Of a stretch of 42,938 nucleotides of DNA, positions 28,723 through 37,506 are shown piece by piece. The notes beneath the pieces are model-generated. The model saw nothing but the letters and a program-made list of their open reading frames with translations. It searched no databases and was not told the origin of the DNA. Origin of the DNA: Aeromonas finlandensis (GTDB taxonomy: Bacteria; Pseudomonadota; Gammaproteobacteria; Enterobacterales; Aeromonadaceae); the NCBI RefSeq assembly GCF_000764645.1, contig NZ_JRGK01000054.1:1-42938 (forward strand), in the 5' to 3' direction. Positions within the stretch are counted from its first letter, which is position 1. Each line of letters opens with the position of its first letter. The translations under genes were made by a program, and so were the position numbers.

Positions 28723-29867
28723 CCCCCAGCCAACGCGTCAGCACCGTTTTTGCCGAGCAATTTGCCAAAGCGCCCGATCTGCTGGTGCGCGCCCCCGGTC
28801 GCGTCAACCTCATCGGTGAACATACGGACTACAACGACGGTTTCGTGCTGCCCTGCGCCATCGACTACGAGACCTGCGTCGCCATCGGCCTGCGCGATGA
28901 CCAGCAAGTACAGGTGATCGCCGCCGACTACGACAATCAGCGCGACCAGTTCGACCTCGACCAGCCCATCGCGCACCACGCCGACCAGCGCTGGAGCGAC
29001 TACATCCGCGGCGTGGTGAAGTATCTGCAAGAACGTGGTTATGCCCTGCGCGGCCTCGATCTGGTGGTCTCCGGCAACGTGCCGCAGGGTGCTGGTCTCT
29101 CCTCCTCCGCCTCGCTGGAAGTGGCCATCGGCCAGGCCTTCAAAGAGGCGCTGGGGCTCGACATCAGCCAGGCCGAGATCGCCCTCAATGGCCAGCAGGC
29201 GGAGAACAAGTTCGTCGGCTGCAACTGCGGCATCATGGATCAGATGATCTCCGCCAGCGGCAAGAGCGACCACGCCCTGCTGCTCGACTGCCGCTCGCTG
29301 GAGACCCGCCTCATCCCCATGCCGGCGGAGCTGGCGGTGCTGATCGTCAACTCCAATGTGCGCCGCGGTCTGGTGGACAGCGAATACAACACCCGTCGCC
29401 AACAGTGCGAAACCGCCGCCCGTCACTACGGGGTCAAGGCACTGCGCGACCTCGATCTGGCCGGTCTGGAAGCGGGCAAAGCCGGGCTGGATGAGGCCTG
29501 CTACCGCCGCGCCCGCCACATCGTCGGTGAAAACGCCCGCACTCTGGCGGCGGCCGATGCGCTGGCCAGCCACGACCTGACCCGCCTCGGCGAGCTGATG
29601 GCCGAATCTCACGCCGCCATGCGCGACGACTTCGAGATCACCGTGCCCGCCATCGACGGTCTGGTGGAGATCATCAAGGCCAGGATCGGCACCGATGGCG
29701 GCGTGCGGATGACTGGTGGCGGCTTCGGCGGCTGCGTGGTCGCCCTGCTGCGCCCGGAGAAGGTGGCCGAGGTGATCGCTGCGGTCGAGGCAGAGTATCC
29801 GGCCCTCTCCGGCCTCAAGGCCGACTGCTACGTCTGCTCCGCCAGCGCCGGTGCAGGCAAGTTATGA
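28719..29867 (+). CDS. galK: Galactokinase GalK
   Basis: This 382-residue GHMP kinase phosphorylates D-galactose at C1 with ATP. The galactose-binding signature [19 protein letters not shown] (about residues 28-46), the ATP loop [17 protein letters not shown], the catalytic Asp in [13 protein letters not shown] and the last GHMP motif [16 protein letters not shown] are visible. Start and stop overlap the neighbours by four bases on each side (ATGA), indicating translational coupling of galT, galK and galM. Confidence 0.97.
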   Translation: MTPSQRVSTVFAEQFAKAPDLLVRAPGRVNLIGEHTDYNDGFVLPCAIDYETCVAIGLRDDQQVQVIAADYDNQRDQFDLDQPIAHHADQRWSDYIRGVVKYLQERGYALRGLDLVVSGNVPQGAGLSSSASLEVAIGQAFKEALGLDISQAEIALNGQQAENKFVGCNCGIMDQMISASGKSDHALLLDCRSLETRLIPMPAELAVLIVNSNVRRGLVDSEYNTRRQQCETAARHYGVKALRDLDLAGLEAGKAGLDEACYRRARHIVGENARTLAAADALASHDLTRLGELMAESHAAMRDDFEITVPAIDGLVEIIKARIGTDGGVRMTGGGFGGCVVALLRPEKVAEVIAAVEAEYPALSGLKADCYVCSASAGAGKL

Positions 29868-30853
29868 GCAGCGCCATGACCCCATTCGAGCTGGAAAATG
29901 AGGAGGGGCTGCGGCTGCGCGGCCTCGATTTTGGCGCAACCCTCACCTCCCTCACCCTGCCGGTGGCTGGCCAGCGCCGTGAAGTGCTGCTGGGCTGTGC
30001 CGACGACGCCTATCCCACCCAGCAGGTGTGGCTGGGTGCGGTGGCAGGGCGCTTTGCCAACCGCATTGGCGGCGCCGAGCTGGTGCGTGATGGGCAGCGC
30101 TGGCCGCTGAATGCCAATCAGGCACCCAACTGCCTGCATGGCGGGCAGGCGGGCTTTCATCGCCAGCGCTGGCAGATCAAGGAGCTGGAAGCGGATCGGG
30201 TCAGGCTGACATTGCTCTCCCGGGCGGGTGAGCAGGGCTTTCCCGGCAATCTGCGGGTAACCCTGGAGTACCGGCTGGAGCAGAGCGATCTGGTGGTCGA
30301 TTTTATGGCCAGCACGGATGCAGCGACCCCGGTCAGCCTCACCAGCCACGCCTACTTCAATCTCGATGAGAACCCGGACGGCGGCGATGTGCATGACCAC
30401 CTCATCAGCATCAATGCCGACCACTTCCTGCCCACCGACCCGAGCGGATTGCCGATCGCCATCACCCCGGTGGAAGGGCCGTTCGATCTGCGCCACAAGC
30501 GTCTTGTCGGGCAGGATTGGCTGAGCCATCCCCAGCAGCAACAGGCCAAGGGGTACGATCACGCGTTTCTGCTCAACGGCCCGGCACAGGAGTGGGCGGC
30601 CCGGGTGGTATCGGGAGACAGGCAGCTGGCGATGGAGGTCTACACCAACCAGCCTTCGCTGCAGTTTTATACCGGCAACTGGCTGGCCAACACCCCGAAC
30701 CGCAGCGGCCAGCCGCACCGGGATCACGACGGCTTCTGTCTTGAGGCGCAACAGCTGCCGGACAGCCCCAATCGACCCGAGCTGGGCAACCCCTGGCTGC
30801 TGCCGGGCCAGCAATATCACCACCAGACCCGCTACCGTTTTATCCGCGACTGA
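29864..30853 (+). CDS. galM: Galactose mutarotase (aldose 1-epimerase) GalM
   Basis: This 329-residue enzyme converts beta-D-galactose to the alpha anomer used by galactokinase, which matters when LacZ releases the beta form. Family segments are [28 protein letters not shown], the catalytic-histidine region [22 protein letters not shown], and FYTGNWL with the catalytic Glu in [15 protein letters not shown] near the C-terminus. It is the last gene of galETKM. An alternative ATG lies 12 bases in. An intrinsic terminator follows at 30912-30939. Confidence 0.95.
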   Translation: MSSAMTPFELENEEGLRLRGLDFGATLTSLTLPVAGQRREVLLGCADDAYPTQQVWLGAVAGRFANRIGGAELVRDGQRWPLNANQAPNCLHGGQAGFHRQRWQIKELEADRVRLTLLSRAGEQGFPGNLRVTLEYRLEQSDLVVDFMASTDAATPVSLTSHAYFNLDENPDGGDVHDHLISINADHFLPTDPSGLPIAITPVEGPFDLRHKRLVGQDWLSHPQQQQAKGYDHAFLLNGPAQEWAARVVSGDRQLAMEVYTNQPSLQFYTGNWLANTPNRSGQPHRDHDGFCLEAQQLPDSPNRPELGNPWLLPGQQYHHQTRYRFIRD

Positions 30854-30911
30854 CTTAAAGGTTTCACGATTTTTACATAGCCTCATCAGTCACAATCGAG
30901 CAAGATAAGCC

Positions 30912-30939
30912 GCCCCGAATTCTCTGTCGGGGCTTTTTT
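30912..30939 (+). terminator. Intrinsic terminator of galETKM
   Basis: GCCCCGA (30912-30918) and TCGGGGC (30927-30933) form a stem with an eight-base loop, followed by six T. It separates galM from uppP. Confidence 0.9.
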
Positions 30940-30966
30940 GCATCCACGTAGCAAGGATTCTGTTCG

Positions 30967-31782
30967 ATGACTGACACTTATAGCCTGCTGGTCGCCTTTA
31001 TTCTGGGCGTCGTCGAGGGGCTGACCGAGTTCCTCCCCGTATCCTCCACCGGCCACATGATTATCGTCGGCCATCTGCTTGGCTTTGAAGGGCCCAAGGC
31101 TGCCACCTTCGAAGTGGTGATCCAGCTTGGCTCCATCCTCGCCGTGGTTGCCGTCTTCTGGCGCCGCCTGTTCGGTCTGATTGGCATCCACTTTGGCCAG
31201 AAGCCGTCTCAGGATCACGCCACCCTGTCGCTGGTGCATATCATCCTCGGTATGATGCCCGCCATCGTGGTCGGCCTCGCCGTGCACAGCTGGATCAAGG
31301 CCAACCTGTTTGGGCCGGAGACAGTAATGTACGCGCTGGTTGCGGGGGGCATACTGCTGATCATCGCCGAGAAGTTCCGCCCTGCCGTCACCGCCGAAAC
31401 CCTGGATGACATCAGCTACAAGCAGGCGTTCGGCATCGGCCTGTTCCAGTGTCTGGCGCTGTGGCCCGGTTTCTCCCGCTCCGGCGCCACCATCAGCGGC
31501 GGCATGCTGATGGGGATCAGCCGTCACGCAGCCGCCGAGTTCTCCTTCATCATGGCGGTACCGATGATGATGGCGGCCAGCACGCTGGATCTCTACAAGA
31601 GCCGCGACTTCCTCTCCATGGCCGACTTCCCGATGTTTGCGGTGGGCTTTATCACCGCCTTCGTGGTGGCCATGGTCGCCATCAAGACCTTCCTGGCGCT
31701 GATCCGTCGTCTCGACTTCATCCCGTTCGCCATCTACCGCTTTATCGTGGCGTTCGCCGTCTATCTGGTGTTTGTCGCCTGA
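30967..31782 (+). CDS. uppP: Undecaprenyl-diphosphatase UppP (BacA)
   Basis: This 271-residue polytopic inner-membrane enzyme dephosphorylates undecaprenyl diphosphate, recycling the lipid carrier for peptidoglycan and other envelope polymers; extra copies give bacitracin tolerance. The two family motifs are present: [15 protein letters not shown] (residues 17-31) with the essential glutamates and His, and [18 protein letters not shown] with its Arg. About eight hydrophobic segments are visible. AAGGA precedes the ATG. It is monocistronic, bounded by terminators on both sides. Confidence 0.96.
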   Translation: MTDTYSLLVAFILGVVEGLTEFLPVSSTGHMIIVGHLLGFEGPKAATFEVVIQLGSILAVVAVFWRRLFGLIGIHFGQKPSQDHATLSLVHIILGMMPAIVVGLAVHSWIKANLFGPETVMYALVAGGILLIIAEKFRPAVTAETLDDISYKQAFGIGLFQCLALWPGFSRSGATISGGMLMGISRHAAAEFSFIMAVPMMMAASTLDLYKSRDFLSMADFPMFAVGFITAFVVAMVAIKTFLALIRRLDFIPFAIYRFIVAFAVYLVFVA

Positions 31783-31805
31783 CCGGCAGCCAGCCATGAA
31801 ATGAC

Positions 31806-31830
31806 AAAAGGGACCAGCTTGGTCCCTTTT
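31806..31830. terminator. Bidirectional terminator between uppP and chrR
   Basis: AAAAGGGACCA (31806-31816) pairs perfectly with TGGTCCCTTTT (31820-31830) around a three-base loop. The T-rich arm on either strand allows termination of both convergent genes. Confidence 0.9.
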
Positions 31831-31847
31831 CTATTGGCTCACACCGT

Positions 31848-32543
31848 TCAGTAGAGGTGCTGGCTGATGCCGTTGAGCAGCCGCGACAGCCCCTTGGTGA
31901 ACTGCACCGGCGCATCCTGCACCGTGTAGCAGAGGCAACCGTCCGGCGTATGCGGGCTGTGGGAGTGGCTGGCATCGCGCCAGATAAAATCTCCCGCCTT
32001 GTAACGGGTATCCCCATCCTCGATAGTGCCCGCCAGTAGCAGGGTCAGCTCATAACCCTGATGGGTGTGCTCGGGGATGCGACCACCGGCCTCGATATGG
32101 AGCAGGCTGGCGCGCGCGCCCATCTCATCCAGCGGCAGACTCTGCTGGCGAATGGCCCCGATATGGCGCCACTTGGGCGAGCGGTAGCGGGCCAGCACCC
32201 GTGGCAAACGATAGGCGTGACCGGCCACCTCCAACTCGCCGGGCTGGGCTCGAGGCTGATCATGTGTTGGCTCGGAGAGGGGCTCTGCCAGCGGCTGGGC
32301 CAGAATATCCGCCAGCATGGCGTCAAATCCGGCGTCCAGCGCCACGTCATCGCGGGAGGCCAGCTCGGGCTCTGCGGGCGAGGCAAGATGCTGCTGCGCC
32401 AGCTCCTCTTCGAATGTTTTCAGTCGGGCAGCGCAATCGGGGCAGAGTTCACAGTGGGCGGAGAGCCCCACCGCCAGCGGCAGAGGGAGCTCGTCGGCGG
32501 CGAAGGCGCGCAGCATAGGGTCGGTCGGATGGGCTTTAATCAT
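31848..32543 (-). CDS. chrR: ChrR-type zinc anti-sigma factor with cupin domain
   Basis: This 231-residue anti-sigma factor holds the ECF sigma factor encoded just upstream. The N-terminal zinc-binding anti-sigma domain has H5, H30, C34 and C37 (HCELCPDC), the ChrR ligand pattern. The C-terminal cupin (about 110-215) has the metal-ligand group H159, H161, E165 in EHTHQGYELTLL and H193/H195. In Rhodobacter the cupin is needed for release by singlet oxygen, and the same signal is inferred here. Its ATG lies eight bases inside the end of the sigma gene, so the two are translationally coupled. Confidence 0.9.
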   Translation of the reverse strand: MIKAHPTDPMLRAFAADELPLPLAVGLSAHCELCPDCAARLKTFEEELAQQHLASPAEPELASRDDVALDAGFDAMLADILAQPLAEPLSEPTHDQPRAQPGELEVAGHAYRLPRVLARYRSPKWRHIGAIRQQSLPLDEMGARASLLHIEAGGRIPEHTHQGYELTLLLAGTIEDGDTRYKAGDFIWRDASHSHSPHTPDGCLCYTVQDAPVQFTKGLSRLLNGISQHLY

Positions 32544-33105
32544 GGCCTTGCTCCACTTGCTCTTTCAGTTTCTGTAACGCCAGTCTGAGGCGGGACTTGA
32601 TGGTACCGAGCGGCACGCCGAGTCGCTCCGCCAGCTCCTGCTGGGAAAACTCCTGCAGATAGATGCCGCGCACCACCTGCTGTTGCGGCTCCGGCAGCGT
32701 GCCCAGATAGTGGGCCATCTGACGGGTCAGCACCGCATCTTCCCCCCCGCTCAGGTGCTCCTCTTCGGCCTGAAACTCCAGCACCGGCCACAGCTCCTCG
32801 GCACAGAGATCCTCCTTGCTGGCACGACGACGACGCAGCATGTCGAAGCACTGGTTGCGCATCACGGTATAGATCCAGGTAGTCGGGGCCCCCTTCTCGG
32901 GGTGGTAGAGGCGCGCCTTCTGCCACACCAGCAGCATGGTCTCCTGCACCAGTTCCATGGCGTTGGCCTCGCTGCCGAGGTGGCGCAGACCGTAGCTGCG
33001 AATGCGCGGCGCGAAGTGCTGGAACAGGCGGGCAAACGCAGCCTTGTCGGCCTGCTCTGCCACCCTGATCAGCAGAGATTTGAGATCGCCATCCGGGTTA
33101 TCCAT
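32536..33105 (-). CDS. ECF sigma factor of the RpoE/ChrR (ECF11-like) group
   Basis: This ECF sigma factor of about 189 residues would direct RNA polymerase to stress promoters when released by ChrR. Region 2 runs from AAFARLFQHFAPRIRSYGLR through ELVQETMLLVWQKARLY and TWIYTVMRNQCFDMLRR. Region 4 is LPEPQQQVVRGIYLQEFSQQ followed by ELAERLGVPLGTIKSRLRLAL. The start at 33105 (MDNPDGDLK) fits the usual ECF length; an ATG at 33156 would add 17 residues and has AAGGGA upstream, so it cannot be excluded. A TGATCC-N16-CGTA motif upstream suggests autoregulation. The typical role of this pair is the response to singlet oxygen or related oxidants (known from Rhodobacter). Confidence 0.92.
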   Translation of the reverse strand: MDNPDGDLKSLLIRVAEQADKAAFARLFQHFAPRIRSYGLRHLGSEANAMELVQETMLLVWQKARLYHPEKGAPTTWIYTVMRNQCFDMLRRRRASKEDLCAEELWPVLEFQAEEEHLSGGEDAVLTRQMAHYLGTLPEPQQQVVRGIYLQEFSQQELAERLGVPLGTIKSRLRLALQKLKEQVEQGHD

Positions 33106-33204
33106 CACGGGCGAGGTCCTGCGTATGGTCGAGTGTGGTTGGCCAGTATATGCCATTGCGCCATCCCTTTGGTGTGCTGTCGAACGTGCTGTGGTGATGA
33201 CTGG

Positions 33205-33230
33205 TACGGCCCTGCGACTGTGGCGGATCA
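33205..33230 (-). promoter_or_regulatory. Candidate ECF (RpoE/ChrR-type) promoter of the sigma-chrR operon
   Basis: On the minus strand TGATCC (33230-33225) and CGTA (33208-33205) are 16 bases apart, fitting the TGATC...CGTA pattern known for RpoE/ChrR-type sigma factors. A second TGATCC copy lies eight bases upstream (33238-33233). Transcription would begin near 33195, between the LON gene stop and the sigma start. Confidence 0.65.
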
Positions 33231-33245
33231 GCGGATCAGAAAAAA

Positions 33246-33812
33246 TCAGTGGCTGGCCACCAGCACCCCCTTGAGCAGGGCCATGGCGGGCTGATTGTCG
33301 GCGGCGGCCAGCAGCAACTGCTTCTGTTCGGGGGGGATCGGCAGCACCTCCAGCCAGCGCTGCGCCACCCAGTTGCCATCATCCCAGCGGGGCTCGGGAT
33401 AAAGGGCGGCATAGTCGGGATAGTCGGCAAACACCTCCCGCAGCGCATCGACCAGCGGCAGCTGATCGGGATGGAGCCGCCGGGGCGGCCAGGCCGTCAG
33501 CGGCGTCACGTCGCCGATACGCAGGCCATCCTGCTCTTGCCACAGATCCTCTATCTGCACCCGCTCCATCCCCTGCACCGTGATCCCCAGCATGCCGTCC
33601 GGCAGCCGGTCGAAATCGATGATGGTGACCCGGGTGGCGATGGGCAGCATGTTGCGCAGGGCATCGGGCTGGCGAGGGTCCACCATGCAGAGGGCAAAGC
33701 CGGACTCCCCCGCCTCGGCGATCATCCGCTGGTATCTCGGTTCGAAGATCCGCAGCGGCATGATGCCGCCGGGCAGCAGGTGGGCAGATAGGGGAAACAG
33801 CGCCAGTCGCAT
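33246..33812 (-). CDS. LON substrate-binding-domain protein
   Basis: This 188-residue protein consists only of the LON N-terminal (substrate-binding) domain; the AAA+ and protease parts of Lon are absent. The typical opening LALFPLSAHLLPGGIMPLRIFEPRYQRMI (residues about 3-31), then GFALCMV, VTIIDFDRLPDGMLGITVQG and a helical C-terminal half (LPLVDALREVFADYPDY) are visible. Such proteins are common in gammaproteobacteria and their function is not established. ATG 33812 follows GAGGAG. The candidate promoter upstream has the same TGATC-N17-CGTA layout as the sigma operon directly downstream, so the gene is a likely regulon member. Confidence 0.85.
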   Translation of the reverse strand: MRLALFPLSAHLLPGGIMPLRIFEPRYQRMIAEAGESGFALCMVDPRQPDALRNMLPIATRVTIIDFDRLPDGMLGITVQGMERVQIEDLWQEQDGLRIGDVTPLTAWPPRRLHPDQLPLVDALREVFADYPDYAALYPEPRWDDGNWVAQRWLEVLPIPPEQKQLLLAAADNQPAMALLKGVLVASH

Positions 33813-34123
33813 CGCAAACTCCTCGGTTGGGGGCCTCTGTTGATACGGGCAGTCAACGGGACGAGATCATTACCCTCTTCCGGAAAGGGAAAAACCCCTT
33901 AACAATCAGGGGAAAATAGCCTGGACAAGGCGCTTCGATATGCAGTAGAAATGGATAAGCACCAAATTACGGTCAATCTTCCGGATATTGGCGCCAAAAG
34001 CAGTGAAATATCCGCCCGACAGCGAGCGGCGGGTCATCCCTATAGTTTTCTCGGGCCGATGCGGGTAAAATTCACGCCCTTATATATCAGTCATTTTTCG
34101 ACGCGCAACCTTGGTGGTCAGTT
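33813..34123. other. 311-bp divergent region between the LON gene and argS
   Basis: No gene is visible. The left end holds the ECF-type promoter of the LON gene. An inverted repeat CGGATATT (33982-33989) / AATATCCG (34007-34014), 17 bases apart, lies in the middle and could be a regulator site or a stem-loop. The AT-rich stretch just before argS (about 34060-34100) probably contains its promoter, but I cannot fix the boxes. Confidence 0.55.
33844..33869 (-). promoter_or_regulatory. Candidate ECF (RpoE/ChrR-type) promoter of the LON-domain gene
   Basis: On the minus strand TGATCT (33869-33864) and CGTA (33847-33844) are 16 bases apart, exactly the layout found before the adjacent sigma operon. 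Transcription would begin near 33835, about 22 nt before the ATG at 33812. Confidence 0.6.
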
Positions 34124-35869
34124 ATGAAAGAGCATATTCATCATCTACTTGAACAAACGGTAGCCAATCTCAAGTCAGCAGGCGTCCTGCCGGCGGACCT
34201 GGAAGCCCGCGTGCAAGTAGACCGATGCAAGGAAAAAGCTCACGGCGACCTGGCTACCAACCTGGCCATGCTGCTGGCCAAACCGGCCCGCAAGAATCCC
34301 CGTGAGCTGGCAGCGGCCATCATCGAGCACCTGCCCGCCTCCGACCTGATCGCCAAGGTCGAGATCGCCGGTCCCGGCTTCATCAACTTCTTCTTCGACC
34401 AGCGCTGGCTGGCCGGTCAGGTCGAGGCCATGGTGACCTCTGCCAACGCCAACGTGAAGTTGCCCGCGCCACAAACCGTGGTGGTGGACTACTCCGCCCC
34501 CAACGTGGCCAAAGAGATGGCGGTGCACCACATCCGCTCCACCGTACTCGGTGACGTGGCTGCGCGTGCGCTGGAGTTCCTCGGCCACAAGGTGGTGCGT
34601 GCCAACCACATCGGCGACTGGGGTACCCAGTTCGGCATGCTGATCGCCTATCTGGAGAAGATGTCCAACGAGCACGCCAGCGACATGGCGCTCAAGGATC
34701 TGGAAGCCTTCTACACCCAGGCCAAGCGTTGCTACGACGAAGACGAAGCCTTCGCCGAGCGCGCCCGTAACTACGTGGTCAAGCTGCAGGGCGGCGATGA
34801 GTACTGCCGCACCATGTGGAAGAAGCTGGTCGACATGACCATGGAACAGAACCAGATCAACTACGACCGCCTGAATGTCTCCCTGACCAACAAGGACATC
34901 ATGGGCGAGTCCATGTACAACGACATGCTGCCGGAGATCGTGGCCGACCTGAAAGCCAAGGGGCTGGCGGTCGAGAGCGAAGGCGCCACCGTTGTCTTCC
35001 TGGACGAGTTCAAGAACAAGGATGGCGAGGCCATGGGCGTCATCATCCAGAAGAGCGATGGCGGTTTCCTCTACACCACCACCGACATCGCCTGTGCCAA
35101 ATACCGTTATGAAACCCTGGGCGCCGACCGTGTCATGTACTTCATCGACTCCCGTCAGCACCAGCACCTGATGCAGGCCTGGACCATCACCCGCAAAGCG
35201 GGCTATGTGCCGGAATCCGTCCCGCTCGAGCACCACGCCTTCGGCATGATGCTGGGCAAGGATGGCCGTCCCTACAAGACCCGCTCCGGTGGCACCGTCA
35301 AGCTGGTTGATCTGCTGAACGAGGCCGAAGAGCGCGCCGCCGCCCTGCTGGAGAGCCGCAACAGCGACCTCTCCGCCGAAGAGAAGGCCAACGTGGTCAA
35401 CGCCATCGCCATGGGCGCGGTGAAGTATGCGGATCTCTCCAAGAACCGCACCACCGACTACATCTTCGACTGGGACATGATGCTCTCCTTTGAAGGCAAC
35501 ACTGCTCCTTACCTGCAGTATGCCTACACCCGTATCCAGTCCATCTTCCGCAAGGCCAATATCGATGCCGAGACGCTGACCGGCAACGTGACCCTGAACG
35601 AAGAGGCCGAAGAGGTGCTGGCCCAGAAGCTGATCCAGTTCTCCGACGCGGTCAATGGCGTGGCTGACAAAGGCATGCCGCACCTGCTCTGTACCTACCT
35701 GTACGAGTTGTCCGGCAACTTCATGACCTTCTATGAAGCCTGCCCGATCAACAAGGATGGCGTGGACGAAGCGACCCGTCAGAGCCGTCTGCTGCTGTGC
35801 GCCGCCACCGCCAAGGTGCTGAAACTGGGCCTCGGCGTACTGGGCATCCATACCCTGGAGCGCATGTAA
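34124..35869 (+). CDS. argS: Arginyl-tRNA synthetase ArgS
   Basis: This 581-residue class I synthetase charges tRNA-Arg. The N-terminal Add-1 domain recognises t[23 protein letters not shown] begins the catalytic domain, [20 protein letters not shown] follows, and the [17 protein letters not shown] loop replaces KMSKS as in E. coli. The C-terminal anticodon-binding helices end [21 protein letters not shown]. The HIGH-equivalent reads AVHH (residues 133-136), where E. coli has HVGH, so only the final His is kept. The ribosome site before ATG 34124 is weak. ftsN starts three bases after its stop. Confidence 0.96.
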   Translation: MKEHIHHLLEQTVANLKSAGVLPADLEARVQVDRCKEKAHGDLATNLAMLLAKPARKNPRELAAAIIEHLPASDLIAKVEIAGPGFINFFFDQRWLAGQVEAMVTSANANVKLPAPQTVVVDYSAPNVAKEMAVHHIRSTVLGDVAARALEFLGHKVVRANHIGDWGTQFGMLIAYLEKMSNEHASDMALKDLEAFYTQAKRCYDEDEAFAERARNYVVKLQGGDEYCRTMWKKLVDMTMEQNQINYDRLNVSLTNKDIMGESMYNDMLPEIVADLKAKGLAVESEGATVVFLDEFKNKDGEAMGVIIQKSDGGFLYTTTDIACAKYRYETLGADRVMYFIDSRQHQHLMQAWTITRKAGYVPESVPLEHHAFGMMLGKDGRPYKTRSGGTVKLVDLLNEAEERAAALLESRNSDLSAEEKANVVNAIAMGAVKYADLSKNRTTDYIFDWDMMLSFEGNTAPYLQYAYTRIQSIFRKANIDAETLTGNVTLNEEAEEVLAQKLIQFSDAVNGVADKGMPHLLCTYLYELSGNFMTFYEACPINKDGVDEATRQSRLLLCAATAKVLKLGLGVLGIHTLERM

Positions 35870-35872
35870 TAG

Positions 35873-36718
35873 ATGGCAACCCGGGATTATGTCGGCAGCC
35901 GCCCGCGACGTCGGGCGGGTGGCCGCAATACCAAGAAAGCGGCCCCTCGCCGCTTTCCTGTTATTCCAGTGCTGCTGGTCGTGGCACTGCTGGCAGGCTT
36001 TGGTGGCTTCCTTTACATGATCAATGGCAAGGGCAACGACGCCCCCACCATTGAAGAGCAGGTAAAGGCCAACAAGCCAAAAGCGCAGAATAACGGGCTG
36101 CCTCAGGAGAAGTGGAGCTACATCGAACGGCTTGAGAACAAGCAGGTCGATATCATAGAGCCGCCGACCCAGCCGGGCGTACTGCCGCCACCACCGGCAG
36201 ATACCATGACCCTGCAGCCGGAAAAACTGCCGCAGCCGGTGCCGACCGACATTCCCCAACCGGGAACGCCCATCGGCCAGCCCAAGCCCTATCAGCCCAA
36301 TCCGGCGACCACCCCCTCCACCTCGGGTGCACCGGTTGCCAATGCGCAAGAGCAGGAGATCGACCGCAAGGCCGATCGGGAGCGGATGGAGCGGGAGATC
36401 CGCGCCGAGCTGGAACGGGAGCGCGCCGAAGCGGCCAAGACCAAAGCGGCCACCCCGCCTGCCCAAACCGCAGCCGCTGACAGCGGTCGCTATATGATGC
36501 AGTGTGCCGCCCTGCGCTCGCAGGATTCTGCGGAGTCGCTCAAGGCACGTATCGCCTTCACCGCCGGTCTCTCTTCCAGCCTGCAGGTGATCAATGGCGC
36601 CAACGGCACCGTCTACAAGGTGATGGTCGGCCCCTTCAACGGCAAGGCGGCCGCCGATGCGGCCAACAGCAAGCTGCAGAGCTCCGGCATCAGCGGCTGC
36701 ATTCCCAAGAAAGGGTAA
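35873..36718 (+). CDS. ftsN: Cell division protein FtsN
   Basis: This 281-residue bitopic inner-membrane protein triggers septal peptidoglycan synthesis in the divisome. It has a basic cytoplasmic N-terminus (MATRDYVGSRPRRRAGGRN), one membrane helix (about 29-50, PVIPVLLVVALLAGFGGF), a proline/glutamine-rich periplasmic linker and a charged coiled stretch (DRKADRERMEREIRAELERE). A C-terminal SPOR domain (about 203-281, YMMQCAALRSQDSAESLKAR ... VYKVMVGPFNGKAAADAA) binds denuded glycan. WSYIERLENKQV near residue 81 fits the essential periplasmic helix region. It is coupled to argS and ends at a strong terminator before hslV. Confidence 0.93.
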   Translation: MATRDYVGSRPRRRAGGRNTKKAAPRRFPVIPVLLVVALLAGFGGFLYMINGKGNDAPTIEEQVKANKPKAQNNGLPQEKWSYIERLENKQVDIIEPPTQPGVLPPPPADTMTLQPEKLPQPVPTDIPQPGTPIGQPKPYQPNPATTPSTSGAPVANAQEQEIDRKADRERMEREIRAELERERAEAAKTKAATPPAQTAAADSGRYMMQCAALRSQDSAESLKARIAFTAGLSSSLQVINGANGTVYKVMVGPFNGKAAADAANSKLQSSGISGCIPKKG

Positions 36719-36735
36719 TCCGCTTACCGATGACA

Positions 36736-36770
36736 CAGGGCCGGGTGGCAACACCCGGCCCTGCTCTTTT
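36736..36770 (+). terminator. Intrinsic terminator of argS-ftsN
   Basis: CAGGGCCGGGTG (36736-36747) pairs perfectly with CACCCGGCCCTG (36752-36763) around a GCAA tetraloop, followed by CTCTTTT. It isolates hslVU from the genes upstream. Confidence 0.88.
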
Positions 36771-36813
36771 GGTGCCACTCGCACCCACCCCGTTTATCCC
36801 GACAAAAGGCAGG

Positions 36814-36842
36814 GTTGAAAAGCCAGTTTGCCATCCCCATCT
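36814..36842 (+). promoter_or_regulatory. Heat-shock (sigma-32) promoter of hslVU
   Basis: GTTGAAA (36814-36820) and CCCCATCT (36835-36842) are 14 bases apart, which fits the sigma-32 consensus CTTGAAA-N11-16-CCCCATNT with one change. Transcription would begin near 36850, about 44 nt before hslV. Confidence 0.85.
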
Positions 36843-36893
36843 TTCATGCCATGCACAGTCAGGCCGTCATTCGGCTCAAGCGAGGTAAGTAAA

Positions 36894-37427
36894 GTGACTA
36901 CCATAGTTTCAGTTCGCCGCAATGGTCAGGTCGTCATCGGTGGCGATGGCCAGGTCTCTCTTGGCAACACCGTCATGAAGGGCAACGCCCGCAAGGTTCA
37001 TCGTCTCTATAACGGCAAGGTGCTGGCCGGTTTCGCTGGCGGTACCGCCGACGCCTTCACCCTGCTCGAGCGTTTCGAAGCAAAACTGCAGGCCCATCAG
37101 GGTAATCTGGAGCGCGCCGCCGTGGCGCTGGCCAAAGATTGGCGCACCGATCGCGCCCTGCGCCGCCTCGAAGCGCTGCTGGCCGTGGCCGACGAACACA
37201 AATCCTTCATCATCACCGGCAACGGTGACGTGGTGCAGCCGGAGCACGATCTCATCGCCATCGGCAGCGGCGGCAACTTCGCCCAGTCCGCCGCCATCGC
37301 GCTGCTGGAAAACACCGAGCTGGATGCCAGAACCATTGTCGAGAAGTCCCTCAAGATTGCGGGCGACATCTGCGTCTTCACCAATGGCAACCACACCATT
37401 GAAGTGCTGGACTATTCGGCGAAATAA
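36894..37427 (+). CDS. hslV: ATP-dependent protease peptidase subunit HslV (ClpQ)
   Basis: This 177-residue threonine peptidase forms the proteolytic core of HslUV, degrading misfolded and regulatory proteins. After removal of the initiator, Thr2 of (M)[10 protein letters not shown] is the nucleophile. [49 protein letters not shown] and [11 protein letters not shown] match E. coli HslV. The start is GTG 36894, with GAGG eight bases upstream; the longer frame from 36828 would bury the catalytic Thr and is wrong. The stop codon lies in a 13-bp direct repeat. hslU follows after 79 bp. Confidence 0.97.
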   Translation: MTTIVSVRRNGQVVIGGDGQVSLGNTVMKGNARKVHRLYNGKVLAGFAGGTADAFTLLERFEAKLQAHQGNLERAAVALAKDWRTDRALRRLEALLAVADEHKSFIITGNGDVVQPEHDLIAIGSGGNFAQSAAIALLENTELDARTIVEKSLKIAGDICVFTNGNHTIEVLDYSAK

Positions 37428-37447
37428 GGCCGCCAAATAAGGCCGCC
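37422..37447 (+). repeat. Perfect 13-bp tandem repeat at the hslV stop codon
   Basis: AAATAAGGCCGCC occurs twice in a row (37422-37434 and 37435-37447). The first copy contains the hslV stop codon TAA, and the second repeats it in the intergenic space. It looks like a small slippage duplication. Confidence 0.9.
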
Positions 37448-37506
37448 AGCCAAACCCCATTCTCCAAGGGGCGGGCCCTGCCCGCCCCGGATACAGGAAC
37501 ACCATC

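Noticed and set aside
33982-34014. Inverted repeat CGGATATT/AATATCCG as an ArgR or other named operator for argS
   Set aside because: It does not fit the ArgR consensus or any site I can name; listed only as an unassigned repeat in the gap.
34175-36784. Very long minus-strand open frame (869 codons) opposite argS and ftsN
   Set aside because: The opposite strand carries clear ArgS and FtsN. The shadow is low-complexity and has no ribosome site or family motifs.
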